Below, one piece after another: positions 10,332 to 19,469 of a stretch of 64,000 nucleotides of DNA. This stretch comes from Oligoflexia bacterium (GTDB lineage Bacteria; Bdellovibrionota; Bacteriovoracia; Bacteriovoracales; Bacteriovoracaceae), in the NCBI GenBank assembly GCA_015231955.1, contig JADGAN010000007.1, forward strand, positions 1-64,000. Direction: 5' to 3'. The notes beneath the pieces were generated by a model that did not search any database, was not told the DNA's origin, and saw nothing but the letters and a program-made list of their open reading frames with translations. Each line of letters starts with the position of its first letter. The stretch's first letter is position 1. A program made the translations under genes and the position numbers.

Positions 10332-10904
10332 ATGGATTCTCAACTACTTTCAAAAGCAACAGTATCACTGGAAGACGCTTTCTTCTTAGCGGAAGACAAG
10401 GTCTTGATTGAAAAGCTGCGCCAGATGGAGAAGATGAAACACACCATGGATGAGTATGCCAAAGTTTCAGGCATTCAAAATCCCCAAGTATTAAAGAAGT
10501 TTGTGGAACTCGATCTTCCAGTGAATGTGGTGGCCTGTATTGCGGTAGTACCTCTGGTTGAGGTTGCTTGGGCCGATGAAGTTGTCGACGAGGAAGAGAA
10601 AAAGATGATTTTAGAAAATGCTCCTCAACTTGGAATTAAAAAAAATAGCATTGAGTTTGAGTTGCTGGAGCGCTGGCTTGCCCATAAACCCAATGGTCAT
10701 CTGCTCACTGCGTGGGCCAACTATATCCAGGGGATGTGCGAGGAGCTAAAACCTGAGGAGAAGCAAGAAATGCAAACAGAGATTTTAAAACACGTCCATG
10801 ACGTGGCCAACGCCTCTGGTGGCATTTTAGGGACAGGCATCGGCAATAAAATCTCCAAGAAAGAGAGAGCAGTGATAGAGAATTTACAAAGAGCATTTGA
10901 ATAG
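10332..10904 (+). CDS. TerB-like helical protein
   Basis: A 190-residue, all-helical soluble protein. The middle (W-A-D-E-V-V-D-E-E-E-K-K-M-I, around residue 77) matches the acidic core of TerB/tellurite-resistance-type domains, which place an A-D-G-x-(V/I)-x-x-x-E-x segment between helices and may bind metal. A glycine-rich G-G-I-L-G-T-G-I-G-N-K-I-S stretch near residue 160 precedes a last charged helix. AGGGGGATAA precedes the ATG. It ends 24 bases before nuoA but has no known role in complex I. Function is inferred only at domain level. Confidence 0.6.
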   Translation: MDSQLLSKATVSLEDAFFLAEDKVLIEKLRQMEKMKHTMDEYAKVSGIQNPQVLKKFVELDLPVNVVACIAVVPLVEVAWADEVVDEEEKKMILENAPQLGIKKNSIEFELLERWLAHKPNGHLLTAWANYIQGMCEELKPEEKQEMQTEILKHVHDVANASGGILGTGIGNKISKKERAVIENLQRAFE

Positions 10905-10928
10905 AGAATAGAGAATAGGATGATCATC

Positions 10929-11309
10929 ATGGAAAGTTATCTTCTAAGCTATCTTTCACTCGCTATGGTAATCGTTGTGGCGATGACGATAACGGTAGCA
11001 ATCTTAATCTTAAACCACCTTCTTGGGCAGCGGCCACAGGAGGTGACTAAAGTTAAAGGTGAGAATTATGAGTGTGGTGTTCCCTCCATAGGCAATGCCC
11101 GCCAACAATTCTCTGTGCGCTACTACCTCGTCGCCATTATCTTTCTCATCTTCGATGTGGATGTGGTCTTGATGTTCCCTTGGGCCTTAGTTTACAAAAA
11201 ACTTTTGGCGAGTGGACCTATGATTATCATCGAGATGGTCATCTTTGCACTGGTATTATTTGTGGGTTACCTCTATGTACGCATGCGAGGTGCCCTTAAC
11301 TGGGATTAG
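10929..11309 (+). CDS. nuoA: NADH-quinone oxidoreductase subunit A
   Basis: A small membrane subunit of complex I with three transmembrane helices. Family markers are Y-E-C-G (loop Cys near the quinone channel) and the R-x-x-F-S-V-R-Y-Y-L-V-A-I-I-F-L-I-F-D segment with the acidic F-D-V-D. I chose ATG 10929 over ATG 10920 because AGGA at 10917-10920 lies 8 bases ahead of it. It is the first gene of a continuous nuoA-N operon running to 24230. Confidence 0.93.
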   Translation: MESYLLSYLSLAMVIVVAMTITVAILILNHLLGQRPQEVTKVKGENYECGVPSIGNARQQFSVRYYLVAIIFLIFDVDVVLMFPWALVYKKLLASGPMIIIEMVIFALVLFVGYLYVRMRGALNWD

Positions 11310-11332
11310 AATTTAGGATTTAGGATTTTACT

Positions 11333-11881
11333 ATGAGCGATAACAAAAATGGTAGCTCCATGGTGTATCCCATGCTTCTTGCAGATGCAGTAGCGTGGGC
11401 GAGGAAAAACTCCCTGTGGCCGATGCCTTATGGAACCTCCTGCTGTGGTATTGAACTCATGTCCACACTCTCCTCCACCTACGATTTAGCACGCTTTGGA
11501 GCGGAGGTTGTGCGCTTCTCTCCTCGCCAATGCGACCTCTTGCTGGTGGCAGGAACCATCACCACCAAGATGTCTCCAGTACTACGGACAATTTACGATC
11601 AGATGCTGGAACCGAAGTGGGTGATCGCCATGGGGGCCTGCTCCTCCTCGGGAGGAATCTTTGATACCTACTCCGTTTTACAAGGGATTGATGAGATCAT
11701 GCCTGTAGATGTTTATGTACCAGGTTGTCCTCCAATTCCAGAGGGACTCATCTACTCCATCCTCTATTTGCAAAAAATTATCGATGGCAAAATCCCTCGT
11801 AATAACATTGGCAGGAGGATCACCCACGAAGAGGCGATGCAAGCGATGAGCTTTCGCCAAGAAAAAGATATACTAGACTAG
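11333..11881 (+). CDS. nuoB: NADH-quinone oxidoreductase subunit B
   Basis: The peripheral-arm subunit (PSST homologue) carrying the terminal [4Fe-4S] cluster N2 that passes electrons to quinone. Cluster ligands are visible as the tandem C-C in G-T-S-C-C-G-I-E-L, a Cys in M-G-A-C-S-S-S-G-G and a Cys in [10 protein letters not shown]. Length (182 residues) is normal. An AGGATTT Shine-Dalgarno-like stretch precedes the ATG. Confidence 0.97.
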   Translation: MSDNKNGSSMVYPMLLADAVAWARKNSLWPMPYGTSCCGIELMSTLSSTYDLARFGAEVVRFSPRQCDLLLVAGTITTKMSPVLRTIYDQMLEPKWVIAMGACSSSGGIFDTYSVLQGIDEIMPVDVYVPGCPPIPEGLIYSILYLQKIIDGKIPRNNIGRRITHEEAMQAMSFRQEKDILD

Positions 11882-11925
11882 AATGGACTAGGCTAAATTA
11901 AGATGAGAGGAAAGGAACAAGTGCT

Positions 11926-13707
11926 ATGGCGAATTTTCTAAGCAAGCAAGAGGCCTTTAATGAGATGTTAAAGGGCCACTATGCTCTAGGGATGATTGAG
12001 AGTGGCAGTGAGAAGCGACAACTGGAGTTTGATGCTTTAAATGAACCTATACTTTGGAGTCACAATGGGGCAGACCTGATGACGCTGCTTAAAGGCTTTA
12101 GGGGCCATCCCAATTACAAGCTAGACTATTTAACCGACCTCACCGCCTATGTTCACGACGTTCACCACTCCTTTGTGGTAGTCTACCAAATCTACTCTCC
12201 CTCCACTCACGTACGCCTACGCCTGAAACTCTTGATAAGAGAGGGCGAGGTAGTGCCTAGCGTGACCTCTCTCTTTGCTTCCGCCGACTGGAACGAGCGC
12301 GAAGTTTACGACATGTTTGGGATCGTCTTTGGCAACCACCCCGATCTTCGCCGAATCATGATGGATGAGCGCTTTGTAGGCCACCCCCTGCGTAAAGATT
12401 ACGACATCAAACAGCGCATGCCTTTCCCCGATAATATTATGATCTCCATGGATCGTTGTCCCACCAATGAGCGGGGGGAGTTTCTTCCCTGTGAGAACAA
12501 GGAGAGCAATAGTGCTCCCCGTGAGTCGCTCTTTGATGTGTATAACCCAAGCGTGCTCTTAAACCTTGGCCCCTCTCACCCGGCAATGCATGGAACCTTG
12601 CGGGTGATGTGTCGGATTAATGGTGAGACGATCGAGGATGCTAAATGTGAGCCTGGTTACCTCCACCGGGCCATAGAGAAACTGGGAGAAACCAATACCT
12701 ACCACCAATGGTTTGTGTATACTGACCGCTTAAACTACTGCTCGGCCCTCAATAATAATATCGCCTACGCCATGGCCGTGGAAAATCTTCTAGGCCTTAC
12801 TCTACCAGAGCGTGCCGTGTGGATTCGCATGATGTGCATGGAGCTCTCGAGGATTATCGACCACCTTATCTGTGTGGCCATCAACGCTTTGGATATGGGA
12901 GCGATGACCATCTTTTGGCACCTCTACCGTTGGCGAGAAGAGGCCTACACTATGATCGAGGGGATGTGTGGGATGCGACTGACCACCACCTATGCACGCA
13001 TTGGTGGGCTTAGTTACGACCTTTACGAAGGTTTTCACAAAGACCTTGCACACTTTTGCGACGGCATGCTACGCGCACTCGACGATATGGAGGTGATGCT
13101 CACCCGTAATCGCATCTGGATCGATCGCACCAAGGGTGTGGGCAAACTCTCCGCGAAGCAGGCGCTTGCACTCTCGGCCACTGGCCCTGTACTACGTGCC
13201 AGTGGTGTCGATATTGATCTTCGCCGCGATCGTCCCTACTACTTTTATGAAGATGTCGATTTTGATGTGGTGATTGCAAGTAATGGTGACGTTTTCGATC
13301 GCTACCTGGTGCGCACCGAAGAGATGCGCCAGTCAGTGCGCCTGTTGCGCCAGTTTCAAGCGCGCATCAAACCTGGTCCCATCTGGGTGGATAATCCGCA
13401 AGTCCGCATCCCCGAAAAGATCGATGTCTATACCAAGATGGAGGTGCTGATTCACCACTTTAAGATCTTTATGGAAGGCATCGATGTCCCTCCGGGAGAG
13501 GCCTACACTGCGGTCGAGGGGCCAAATGGCGAGCTAGGTTTTTACATCATTTCGCGAGGTGGGCCAAAGGCGTGGCGGCTGCGAATAAAATCGCCCTCGT
13601 TTATGCACTATCAATTAACCGAGAAGACATTGGCCGGCGAACGCATTCCCGATGCCATCTCTATTTTAGGCAGCGTGAATATCGTTGCAGGAGAGCTCGA
13701 CCGATGA
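11926..13707 (+). CDS. nuoC: NADH-quinone oxidoreductase fused subunit C/D
   Basis: A 593-residue natural fusion of the 30-kDa (NuoC) and 49-kDa (NuoD) subunits, as in Escherichia coli nuoCD. The N-terminal 30-kDa part contains the signature E-R-E-V-Y-D-M-F-G-I-x-F and D-L-R-R-I-M-M-D, followed by G-H-P-L-R-K-D-Y. The 49-kDa part starts near residue 205 (L-N-L-G-P-S-H-P-A-M-H-G-T-L-R, quinone-site His). It ends with the W-R-L-R-I-K-S-P-S-F segment and the D-x-x-x-I-L-G-S-V-N-I-V-x-G-E-L-D-R terminus. Together they form the quinone-binding cavity with NuoB. Its stop overlaps the nuoE start (ATGA). Confidence 0.97.
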   Translation: MANFLSKQEAFNEMLKGHYALGMIESGSEKRQLEFDALNEPILWSHNGADLMTLLKGFRGHPNYKLDYLTDLTAYVHDVHHSFVVVYQIYSPSTHVRLRLKLLIREGEVVPSVTSLFASADWNEREVYDMFGIVFGNHPDLRRIMMDERFVGHPLRKDYDIKQRMPFPDNIMISMDRCPTNERGEFLPCENKESNSAPRESLFDVYNPSVLLNLGPSHPAMHGTLRVMCRINGETIEDAKCEPGYLHRAIEKLGETNTYHQWFVYTDRLNYCSALNNNIAYAMAVENLLGLTLPERAVWIRMMCMELSRIIDHLICVAINALDMGAMTIFWHLYRWREEAYTMIEGMCGMRLTTTYARIGGLSYDLYEGFHKDLAHFCDGMLRALDDMEVMLTRNRIWIDRTKGVGKLSAKQALALSATGPVLRASGVDIDLRRDRPYYFYEDVDFDVVIASNGDVFDRYLVRTEEMRQSVRLLRQFQARIKPGPIWVDNPQVRIPEKIDVYTKMEVLIHHFKIFMEGIDVPPGEAYTAVEGPNGELGFYIISRGGPKAWRLRIKSPSFMHYQLTEKTLAGERIPDAISILGSVNIVAGELDR

Positions 13708-14246
13708 GTAGAGACCACACTATTTTAACCCCCAAGGTCTTGGAAAAAATTTCGCACCTTAGAGAGCACTTTCCCGTGGAGGCGCTCACCATCCCGCTCT
13801 TGCACGCCATCCAAGATGAGCATGGGTATGTCTCCAGAGAGGCAATCAGTGAGAGCGCTGCACACCTAGGATTACCCCTAGCAAAGGTGCTCAAAGTTGC
13901 CACATTTTATACGATTTTCAACCAAGAACCCAAAGGAAAGCTACACCTGCAAGTGTGTACCAACATTGCCTGTTGGCTCAATGGTGCAAACGATTTAGTT
14001 GCACACTTGGAACAACGCCTCGGTATCAAGGCCGGAGAGACCACCACCGATGGGAAGTTTTCTCTCTCTCGTGTCGAGTGCCTGGCCGCTTGTGGGACGG
14101 CACCAGCGATGCAAGTCAACGACACCTATGTGGAAAATTTATCAAAAGCAAAATTGGATGACTTGATCGATAAGTGGAGCAAGAGCGAGTGCTGTGGCAT
14201 TTGTGATGGTGATGGTGATGGTGGTGGTGAAGAGGAGAAAGCATGA
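13704..14246 (+). CDS. nuoE: NADH-quinone oxidoreductase subunit E
   Basis: The 24-kDa thioredoxin-like subunit holding the [2Fe-2S] cluster N1a. Ligands are C-T-N-I-A-C (C-x4-C) and C-L-A-A-C-G (C-x3-C). I start at ATG 13704, which overlaps the nuoCD stop as ATGA. A longer open frame upstream would run inside nuoCD and has no homology. The C-terminus is odd: after the normal end comes [16 protein letters not shown], encoded partly by a GATGGT short tandem repeat (14205-14229). Confidence 0.95.
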   Translation: MSRDHTILTPKVLEKISHLREHFPVEALTIPLLHAIQDEHGYVSREAISESAAHLGLPLAKVLKVATFYTIFNQEPKGKLHLQVCTNIACWLNGANDLVAHLEQRLGIKAGETTTDGKFSLSRVECLAACGTAPAMQVNDTYVENLSKAKLDDLIDKWSKSECCGICDGDGDGGGEEEKA

Positions 14247-15493
14247 AGAAGGTTTTCACAGAAGCAGCGGCCAATAGCAAAGATTATCAAGCACTCACCG
14301 AGGTACTTACTCACAAAACTCCGGAAGCGGTGATTACAGAGGTGAAAAAATCCAATCTTCGAGGCCGCGGAGGCGCCGGTTTTCCTACGGGAGTGAAGTG
14401 GTCGTTTATGCCCAACAATGAGGTCGCCCCTGTGAAGTATTTGGTCTGTAATGCTGACGAGGGAGAACCAGGTACCTTTAAAGATCGTTTTATCATCAAC
14501 CAAATGCCACATAAACTGATCGAAGGGATGATCATCAGTGGTTATGCCATTGGTGCAAAGGTGGGTTATATCTATATTCGTGGAGAGTTTCGAAAAGAGG
14601 CCGAGTTCCTGCAGACAGCAATTAATAAGGCCTATAGCGACGGTTGGTTAGGAAAAAATATTTTAGGCAAAAACTTTACTTTTGACCTCTTCCTCTATCG
14701 TGGGGCCGGGGCCTACATTTGTGGTGAAGAGACTGCGCTTTTAAACTCCCTTGAAGGCAAGCGGGGAGAGCCGCGCTTAAAACCACCCTATCCCGCACAA
14801 GTAGGGGCCTTTTCTAAACCAAGTTGTGTCAATAACGTAGAGACGCTGGCAAATATACCTTGGATTATGCTCCATGGGGGGGAGGCCTTTGCTAAACTCG
14901 GAACAGAAAAGTCGGGAGGCACACGCCTCTACTCTATGAGCGGACATTTGCAGCACCCGGGGATCTACGAGTTCAGTCCCACGCTCACCTTAAGAGAGGC
15001 CATCCAAGAGGCCGGTGGTGTGCGCGGAGGCAAAAAATTAAAGGCGGTGATCCCCGGTGGTGCCTCAGCACCGATGTTAAGAGCAGATGAAATTGATGTC
15101 TGCATCGATTTTGATTCACTTGCGAGTGTCGGTAGCATGGCGGGATCGGGTGGGATTATTGTGATGGATGAGACCACTTGTATCGTCGAAGCGGCACTGG
15201 TTTTATTAAAATTTTATGCGCACGAATCGTGCGGCCAATGTTCGCAATGCCGAGAGGGTTCTCCTTGGCTATCGCGTATTTTCCAGCGCATCGAAAACGG
15301 TCAAGGAAAGCTGGCCGATTTAGAGCTGATTGAAGACCTGTGTAAAAATATGGCCATGCAAACCATTTGTGCCTTTTCCGATGCGGTAACTGGCCCCGCA
15401 CTCTCCTCCATTCATAAATTTAAAGAGGAGTTTATCCAACATATCGAAAGCGGCGCTTGTCCCTTGAAAAACCATCAGGCGAAGAGAGTGTAA
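14243..15493 (+). CDS. nuoF: NADH-quinone oxidoreductase subunit F
   Basis: The 51-kDa subunit that binds NADH and FMN and carries cluster N3. It shows the FMN/NADH site [10 protein letters not shown]-x-K-W, the [14 protein letters not shown] segment, [13 protein letters not shown], and the [4Fe-4S] ligands [12 protein letters not shown] plus the later Cys in Q-T-I-C-A-F. Length (416) is typical. ATGA overlap with nuoE indicates translational coupling. Confidence 0.97.
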   Translation: MKKVFTEAAANSKDYQALTEVLTHKTPEAVITEVKKSNLRGRGGAGFPTGVKWSFMPNNEVAPVKYLVCNADEGEPGTFKDRFIINQMPHKLIEGMIISGYAIGAKVGYIYIRGEFRKEAEFLQTAINKAYSDGWLGKNILGKNFTFDLFLYRGAGAYICGEETALLNSLEGKRGEPRLKPPYPAQVGAFSKPSCVNNVETLANIPWIMLHGGEAFAKLGTEKSGGTRLYSMSGHLQHPGIYEFSPTLTLREAIQEAGGVRGGKKLKAVIPGGASAPMLRADEIDVCIDFDSLASVGSMAGSGGIIVMDETTCIVEAALVLLKFYAHESCGQCSQCREGSPWLSRIFQRIENGQGKLADLELIEDLCKNMAMQTICAFSDAVTGPALSSIHKFKEEFIQHIESGACPLKNHQAKRV

Positions 15494-15494
15494 T

Positions 15495-17024
15495 ATGGAT
15501 TTATCCAATACCGATACAACCAAAACCAAAACCAAAGCACCCCAGCAAATAACCATCGATGGCCAAAGCTTAAGCTTCACCCCTGGTGAGACCATCATGC
15601 AAGTGGCAGAGCGTGCGGGGATCTCCAAGCGCATTGCACACTTCTGCTACCACCCTTCACTCTCTATTGCAGGCACTTGTCGTATGTGTGCGGTTGAGGT
15701 GGAGAAGGTGGCAAAGCTCATGACCTCTTGTTCAACGCCTGCAACTAACGGCATGGTCGTCTACACCAACTCTGAAAAAGTAAAGGCCTCGCGTAATGGA
15801 GTGATGGAGTTTTTACTCGCTAACCACCCACTTGATTGTCCCGTCTGCGATCAAGCGGGGGAGTGCTCTTTGCAAGAATACAACTACGAGTATGGCCCCT
15901 CCACCTCTCGCTTTGGCGACAGTGAAGAAAAGCGTGTCTTCGAAAACGCCACCACCTTAAAGCTCTCCCCTCTCATCACCCTCAACATGAATCGCTGTAT
16001 CCATTGTGAACGTTGTGTGCGCTTTTGTGCGGAAATCACCGAGACGCATGAGCTTTTAATGGTAAATCGTGGCCACCATAAAGAGCTCACGCTTGCCGAT
16101 CCCTCGAAAGGACTCACCTCCGACTATCAAGGCTGCCTGGCCGATGTGTGTCCTGTTGGCGCGCTCACCTTCAACGATTTTCGCTTTAAAAAGCGCGTCT
16201 GGTTCCTTAAGCAGCACCCCTCGATTTGTGACGGTTGTTCGCGCGGATGCAACATCGAGGTGCACTCCGAAGATGATATTGTCTATCGCTACACTCCTCG
16301 TTTTAATCAGGAGATCAATAAGCATTGGATGTGCGATGAGGGGCGCTTAAGTTATCATCGTGGCCATGATAAAAATCGCATCGTCGCCCCTTACTTTGAA
16401 GGACACGAATGTGAGTGGCACACCCTGCTTGCCGATTTTACCAAGTCCCTAAAGTCCTCGAAGAGTGCGCTCGTGGTTTTTACCACCGATGCCACTAGTG
16501 AAGAGGTGGCAACCCTCACTTCGCTCCTCCCACAACTGCACAAAGGGGGCCCGATCAATTTTCGTTACATAAGCTCCACCCCAGATGAAAACCCAAATGA
16601 AAACCAAGATGAAAACCAAGACCAGCTGCTCAGGCGAAAAGATAAAACCCCCAATCGCCAAGGGGTTGCCTCTAAGCTATCCCCCATAAGCGAAGCCGAT
16701 TTTCAAAGCTTTAACGACCTGGTGATCATCTTTAAAGGTTCAACCTCCAAGCTTCCACGCCTCGCTTTCTCCTCAAGTAAACACCTCTATCTTTGGGGCG
16801 TTTTTCTTCTGGAGGATTTGGAAAATATCAGAGCAAGCAATCCTAACATTCGTGGCGTGCTCCCTGGGGTACACACCCTCGAAAAATCGGGATCGTACAC
16901 CAACTGTGATGGGATTACGCAAACTTTTACTGCGGCCATCAGGCCTCCAAAATTGTGTGTCCCTGTCGAGCGCATTCTCAGTAAGATTTTAACCACAGTA
17001 ACTGCAGAAGGAGAAGCAAAGTGA
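15495..17024 (+). CDS. nuoG: NADH-quinone oxidoreductase subunit G, short form
   Basis: The 75-kDa electron-wire subunit. N-terminal [2Fe-2S] ferredoxin ligands lie in C-Y-H-P and C-R-M-C-A-V-E-V. The His/Cys N5 site follows in H-P-L-D-C-P-V-C-D-Q-A-G-E-C, and the N4 cysteines in C-I-H-C-E-R-C-V-R-F-C plus the C-P-V-G-A-L-T end. After these comes an N7-type site (C-D-G-C-S-R-G-C, then C-D-E-G-R 30-odd residues on). Only about 210 residues follow, so the molybdopterin-like domain is mostly missing; full NuoG proteins are about 680-910 residues. A low-complexity stretch of D-E-N-P-N-E-N-Q-type repeats (DNA 16587-16622) lies in the remnant. The stop overlaps the nuoH GTG. Confidence 0.93.
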   Translation: MDLSNTDTTKTKTKAPQQITIDGQSLSFTPGETIMQVAERAGISKRIAHFCYHPSLSIAGTCRMCAVEVEKVAKLMTSCSTPATNGMVVYTNSEKVKASRNGVMEFLLANHPLDCPVCDQAGECSLQEYNYEYGPSTSRFGDSEEKRVFENATTLKLSPLITLNMNRCIHCERCVRFCAEITETHELLMVNRGHHKELTLADPSKGLTSDYQGCLADVCPVGALTFNDFRFKKRVWFLKQHPSICDGCSRGCNIEVHSEDDIVYRYTPRFNQEINKHWMCDEGRLSYHRGHDKNRIVAPYFEGHECEWHTLLADFTKSLKSSKSALVVFTTDATSEEVATLTSLLPQLHKGGPINFRYISSTPDENPNENQDENQDQLLRRKDKTPNRQGVASKLSPISEADFQSFNDLVIIFKGSTSKLPRLAFSSSKHLYLWGVFLLEDLENIRASNPNIRGVLPGVHTLEKSGSYTNCDGITQTFTAAIRPPKLCVPVERILSKILTTVTAEGEAK

Positions 17025-18031
17025 TGGTGACAGAGATGATGGTGTTATTGGCAAAAGTCGTTTTCATCTTTGCCCTTTGTATTGGCGCCGTACCCTTTTG
17101 TGTCTGGTTTGAGCGTCGTGGATCCGCTTGGATGCAAGGAAGGCTTGGACCCAATCGCTTAGGCCCCTTTGGCCTCTTCCAGTTAGTCGCAGATATGATC
17201 AAGTTTTTCTTTAAAGAGTCGTTCATCCCACAAAACTCTCATAAGTTCCTCTACCTGCTGGCACCGGCCATTGCCCTGGTACCACCGATGGCGGCCATCG
17301 CCTCCATCCCCTTTTGCAGTGAGATTCATCTTGTAAATTTAAATGTGGGCGTGCTCTTGATTCTCGCCTTTACGGGGCTGGAGATCTATCCCATTATCCT
17401 ATCGGGGTGGGCCTCCAACAATAAGTATTCGATGCTGGGGGCCCTTCGCGCCTCCTCGCAACTCATCTCCTACGAGATCTCCATGAGTATGGCCCTGCTC
17501 TCTATGCTGCTGGTCTACGGCACCTTCGATTTAACAGAGATCATTCGTTATCAGCAAGAGCACCACTGGGGCGTCCTCTTAAATCCGCTGGCCGCGCTTA
17601 TCTTTTGGGTTGCCACCTATGCCGAAACCAATCGCCTCCCCTTTGATTTAGCAGAGGGCGACTCCGAAATTGTTGCCGGTTACCACCTCGAGTATGGAGC
17701 GATGAAATTTGCCATCTTCTTTATGTCAGAGTATGTGGCGATGATTATGGTCTCCGCTTTTTTAGTGACGCTCTTCTTTGGTGGGTACGCCCTTCTCCCA
17801 GGAATGTCCTGGGTGGTGAGTGCAAGTGGCAAAGCGTTTCTACTACCAGTGTTTGAGCTCTTCTCCTTCTTTTTAAAAGTGGCCTTTTTTATGTTTTTGT
17901 TCGTATGGGTGCGCTGGTCGCTGCCGCGTTTTCGCTTCGATCAACTGATGCACCTTGGATGGAATATTTTATTCCCACTCTCCCTTGCAAACTTACTTTT
18001 GATGGGAGCGGTGGCATACTTTTTACGTTAA
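17021..18031 (+). CDS. nuoH: NADH-quinone oxidoreductase subunit H
   Basis: The ND1 homologue, about eight transmembrane helices, forming the junction of the peripheral and membrane arms and part of the quinone channel. Conserved loops are visible: E-R-R-G-S-A-W-M-Q-G-R-L-G-P-N-R-L-G-P-x-G (slightly divergent from the usual ERK-V-x-x-x-x-Q-x-R) and A-E-T-N-R-L-P-F-D-L-A-E-G-D-S-E-I-V-A-G-Y. GTG 17021 with AAGGAG 7 bases upstream is the likely start, although ATG 17024 is also possible. Confidence 0.96.
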   Translation: MMVTEMMVLLAKVVFIFALCIGAVPFCVWFERRGSAWMQGRLGPNRLGPFGLFQLVADMIKFFFKESFIPQNSHKFLYLLAPAIALVPPMAAIASIPFCSEIHLVNLNVGVLLILAFTGLEIYPIILSGWASNNKYSMLGALRASSQLISYEISMSMALLSMLLVYGTFDLTEIIRYQQEHHWGVLLNPLAALIFWVATYAETNRLPFDLAEGDSEIVAGYHLEYGAMKFAIFFMSEYVAMIMVSAFLVTLFFGGYALLPGMSWVVSASGKAFLLPVFELFSFFLKVAFFMFLFVWVRWSLPRFRFDQLMHLGWNILFPLSLANLLLMGAVAYFLR

Positions 18032-18055
18032 CTAAGACGTGAAGGAAGTTTATAT

Positions 18056-18571
18056 ATGAGTACAGGTAATATTAAAACCACAAACGTCAGTAGACCCTAC
18101 ACCTGGAAGGAGCGCCTCTACCTCCTCACCATTCCCAAAGGGTTTTTAGTGACCCTACGCTATTTCATACGCGGTTTTTTCTTGCGTAAATCCAACACCA
18201 TCTCCTACCCAGAAGAGCGGCGCAACTACTCGGAGCGCTTCCGTGGAATGCACTTTATCTCTCTGGATGAGAACAAGCTCGAAAACTGCACCGCTTGTTA
18301 CCTTTGCCAAACGGTGTGTCCCGCTAAATGTATTACCATTACCGCGGAAGAGCGCGATCCCAAAGAGAACCCCGTGGGTGTGGCCAAAGAAAAAAGACCA
18401 AAAGCGTTTGATATCGATGCTCTTCGCTGCTGCTTTTGTGGCATGTGCGAGGAGGCCTGTCCTAAAGATGCAATCAAGATGTCGCGTAATTATGAGCTGG
18501 CGGTACACACGCGAGAAATGGCGATGTACGATCTTAAACACCTATCGAGGGAGGTAAAAAATCGTGGATAA
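18056..18571 (+). CDS. nuoI: NADH-quinone oxidoreductase subunit I
   Basis: The TYKY subunit with two [4Fe-4S] clusters (N6a, N6b). Two ferredoxin motifs are visible: C-T-A-C-Y-L-C-Q-T-V-C-P and C-C-F-C-G-M-C-E-E-A-C-P-K-D-A-I. An N-terminal amphipathic segment precedes them, as in other NuoI. The 171-residue length is normal. The stop overlaps the GTG start of nuoJ by 8 bases. Confidence 0.97.
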   Translation: MSTGNIKTTNVSRPYTWKERLYLLTIPKGFLVTLRYFIRGFFLRKSNTISYPEERRNYSERFRGMHFISLDENKLENCTACYLCQTVCPAKCITITAEERDPKENPVGVAKEKRPKAFDIDALRCCFCGMCEEACPKDAIKMSRNYELAVHTREMAMYDLKHLSREVKNRG

Positions 18572-19163
18572 TCTTTATCAGCAGCTGCAACTCAATCCAC
18601 AATACCTGATCACACTGCATGCGCTGGTGGCCGCAGTGCTTGGGGTTGCCATGTTCTACTTGCGCTCTCCCCTCTTTGTAGCACTCTCTTTTCTCGGAGT
18701 ATTGCTCACAACCGCCGGCATCTACCTCCTCTTAAACGAAACTTTTATCGCCGCCATCCAACTTATCGTCTATGCCGGCGCTATCGTCGTACTCTTTATT
18801 TTCTCCATCATGCTTTTTAATTTGCAGGCGAAGATGCAAAAGCAAAAACCACTCATGCTCTTGCTCTCCACTCTCCTTGGCGTAGTGCTCTTTGCAAGCT
18901 TTTCACTTGCACTCTTGCAACTGACAACTTCACAATCTATCACCAGCAATCTCACCATTACCGCAACAACAGCAGAGTCTATTGCCCTCTATCTCTTCAC
19001 TCACAACTACCTGCTCTTTGAGGTGATCTCTCTGGTGCTCTTGGTGGCGACGATTGCGGCAGTGGTGCTGGCCAAGCGATACATTGCTTTACCGGCATCA
19101 GAAGAACAAGAACAAGCACAAGAACAAAAGCAAGAGCAAGAGCAAGGAGAAAACCAGCGATGA
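18564..19163 (+). CDS. nuoJ: NADH-quinone oxidoreductase subunit J
   Basis: The ND6 homologue with five membrane helices. The pi-bulge helix region is visible as F-I-A-A-I-Q-L-I-V-Y-A-G-A-I-V-V-L-F-I-F. The start is a GTG overlapping the end of nuoI, with GAGGTAAAAAATC ahead of it. The C-terminal tail is unusual: about 20 residues of E-Q and K-Q repeats (E-E-Q-E-Q-A-Q-E-Q-K-Q-E-Q-E-Q), encoded by CAAGAA/CAAGAG hexamer repeats at about 19101-19152. These lie beyond the last membrane helix and would face an aqueous side. Confidence 0.95.
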   Translation: MDNLYQQLQLNPQYLITLHALVAAVLGVAMFYLRSPLFVALSFLGVLLTTAGIYLLLNETFIAAIQLIVYAGAIVVLFIFSIMLFNLQAKMQKQKPLMLLLSTLLGVVLFASFSLALLQLTTSQSITSNLTITATTAESIALYLFTHNYLLFEVISLVLLVATIAAVVLAKRYIALPASEEQEQAQEQKQEQEQGENQR

Positions 19164-19459
19164 TCTTACAACTGCAACTTTTAAGCGCCTTTCTCTTTTG
19201 CCTTGGCATCTTGTTAGTCATCTTTAGAAAAAATATTCTCATCATGCTCATGGGAGTAGAACTGATGTTAAATGCCGCCAACCTCTCCCTGGTGGCCTTT
19301 AGTAAACTCTATCCCGAAAATTTTGCCGCACAATCGGCCGTGCTCTTGATCGTAGCGATCGCAGCGGCAGAATCGGCGCTAGGGCTGGCCATCTTAATTC
19401 ATCTTTATCGGAACTTTGGTGGCATTCTTACCACCAAAACTACCACACTTCATGACTAA
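19160..19459 (+). CDS. nuoK: NADH-quinone oxidoreductase subunit K
   Basis: The ND4L homologue, 99 residues, three transmembrane helices. It keeps the proton-channel Glu in G-V-E-L-M-L-N-A-A-N-L-S-L-V-A-F and a second Glu in A-A-A-E-S-A-L-G-L-A-I. ATGA overlap with nuoJ. Confidence 0.97.
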   Translation: MILQLQLLSAFLFCLGILLVIFRKNILIMLMGVELMLNAANLSLVAFSKLYPENFAAQSAVLLIVAIAAAESALGLAILIHLYRNFGGILTTKTTTLHD

Positions 19460-19469
19460 GGGATAAAAC

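Noticed and set aside
13572-13703. N-terminal extension of nuoE inside nuoCD
   Set aside because: The extension has no NuoE homology; ATGA coupling at 13704 gives a normal-length subunit.
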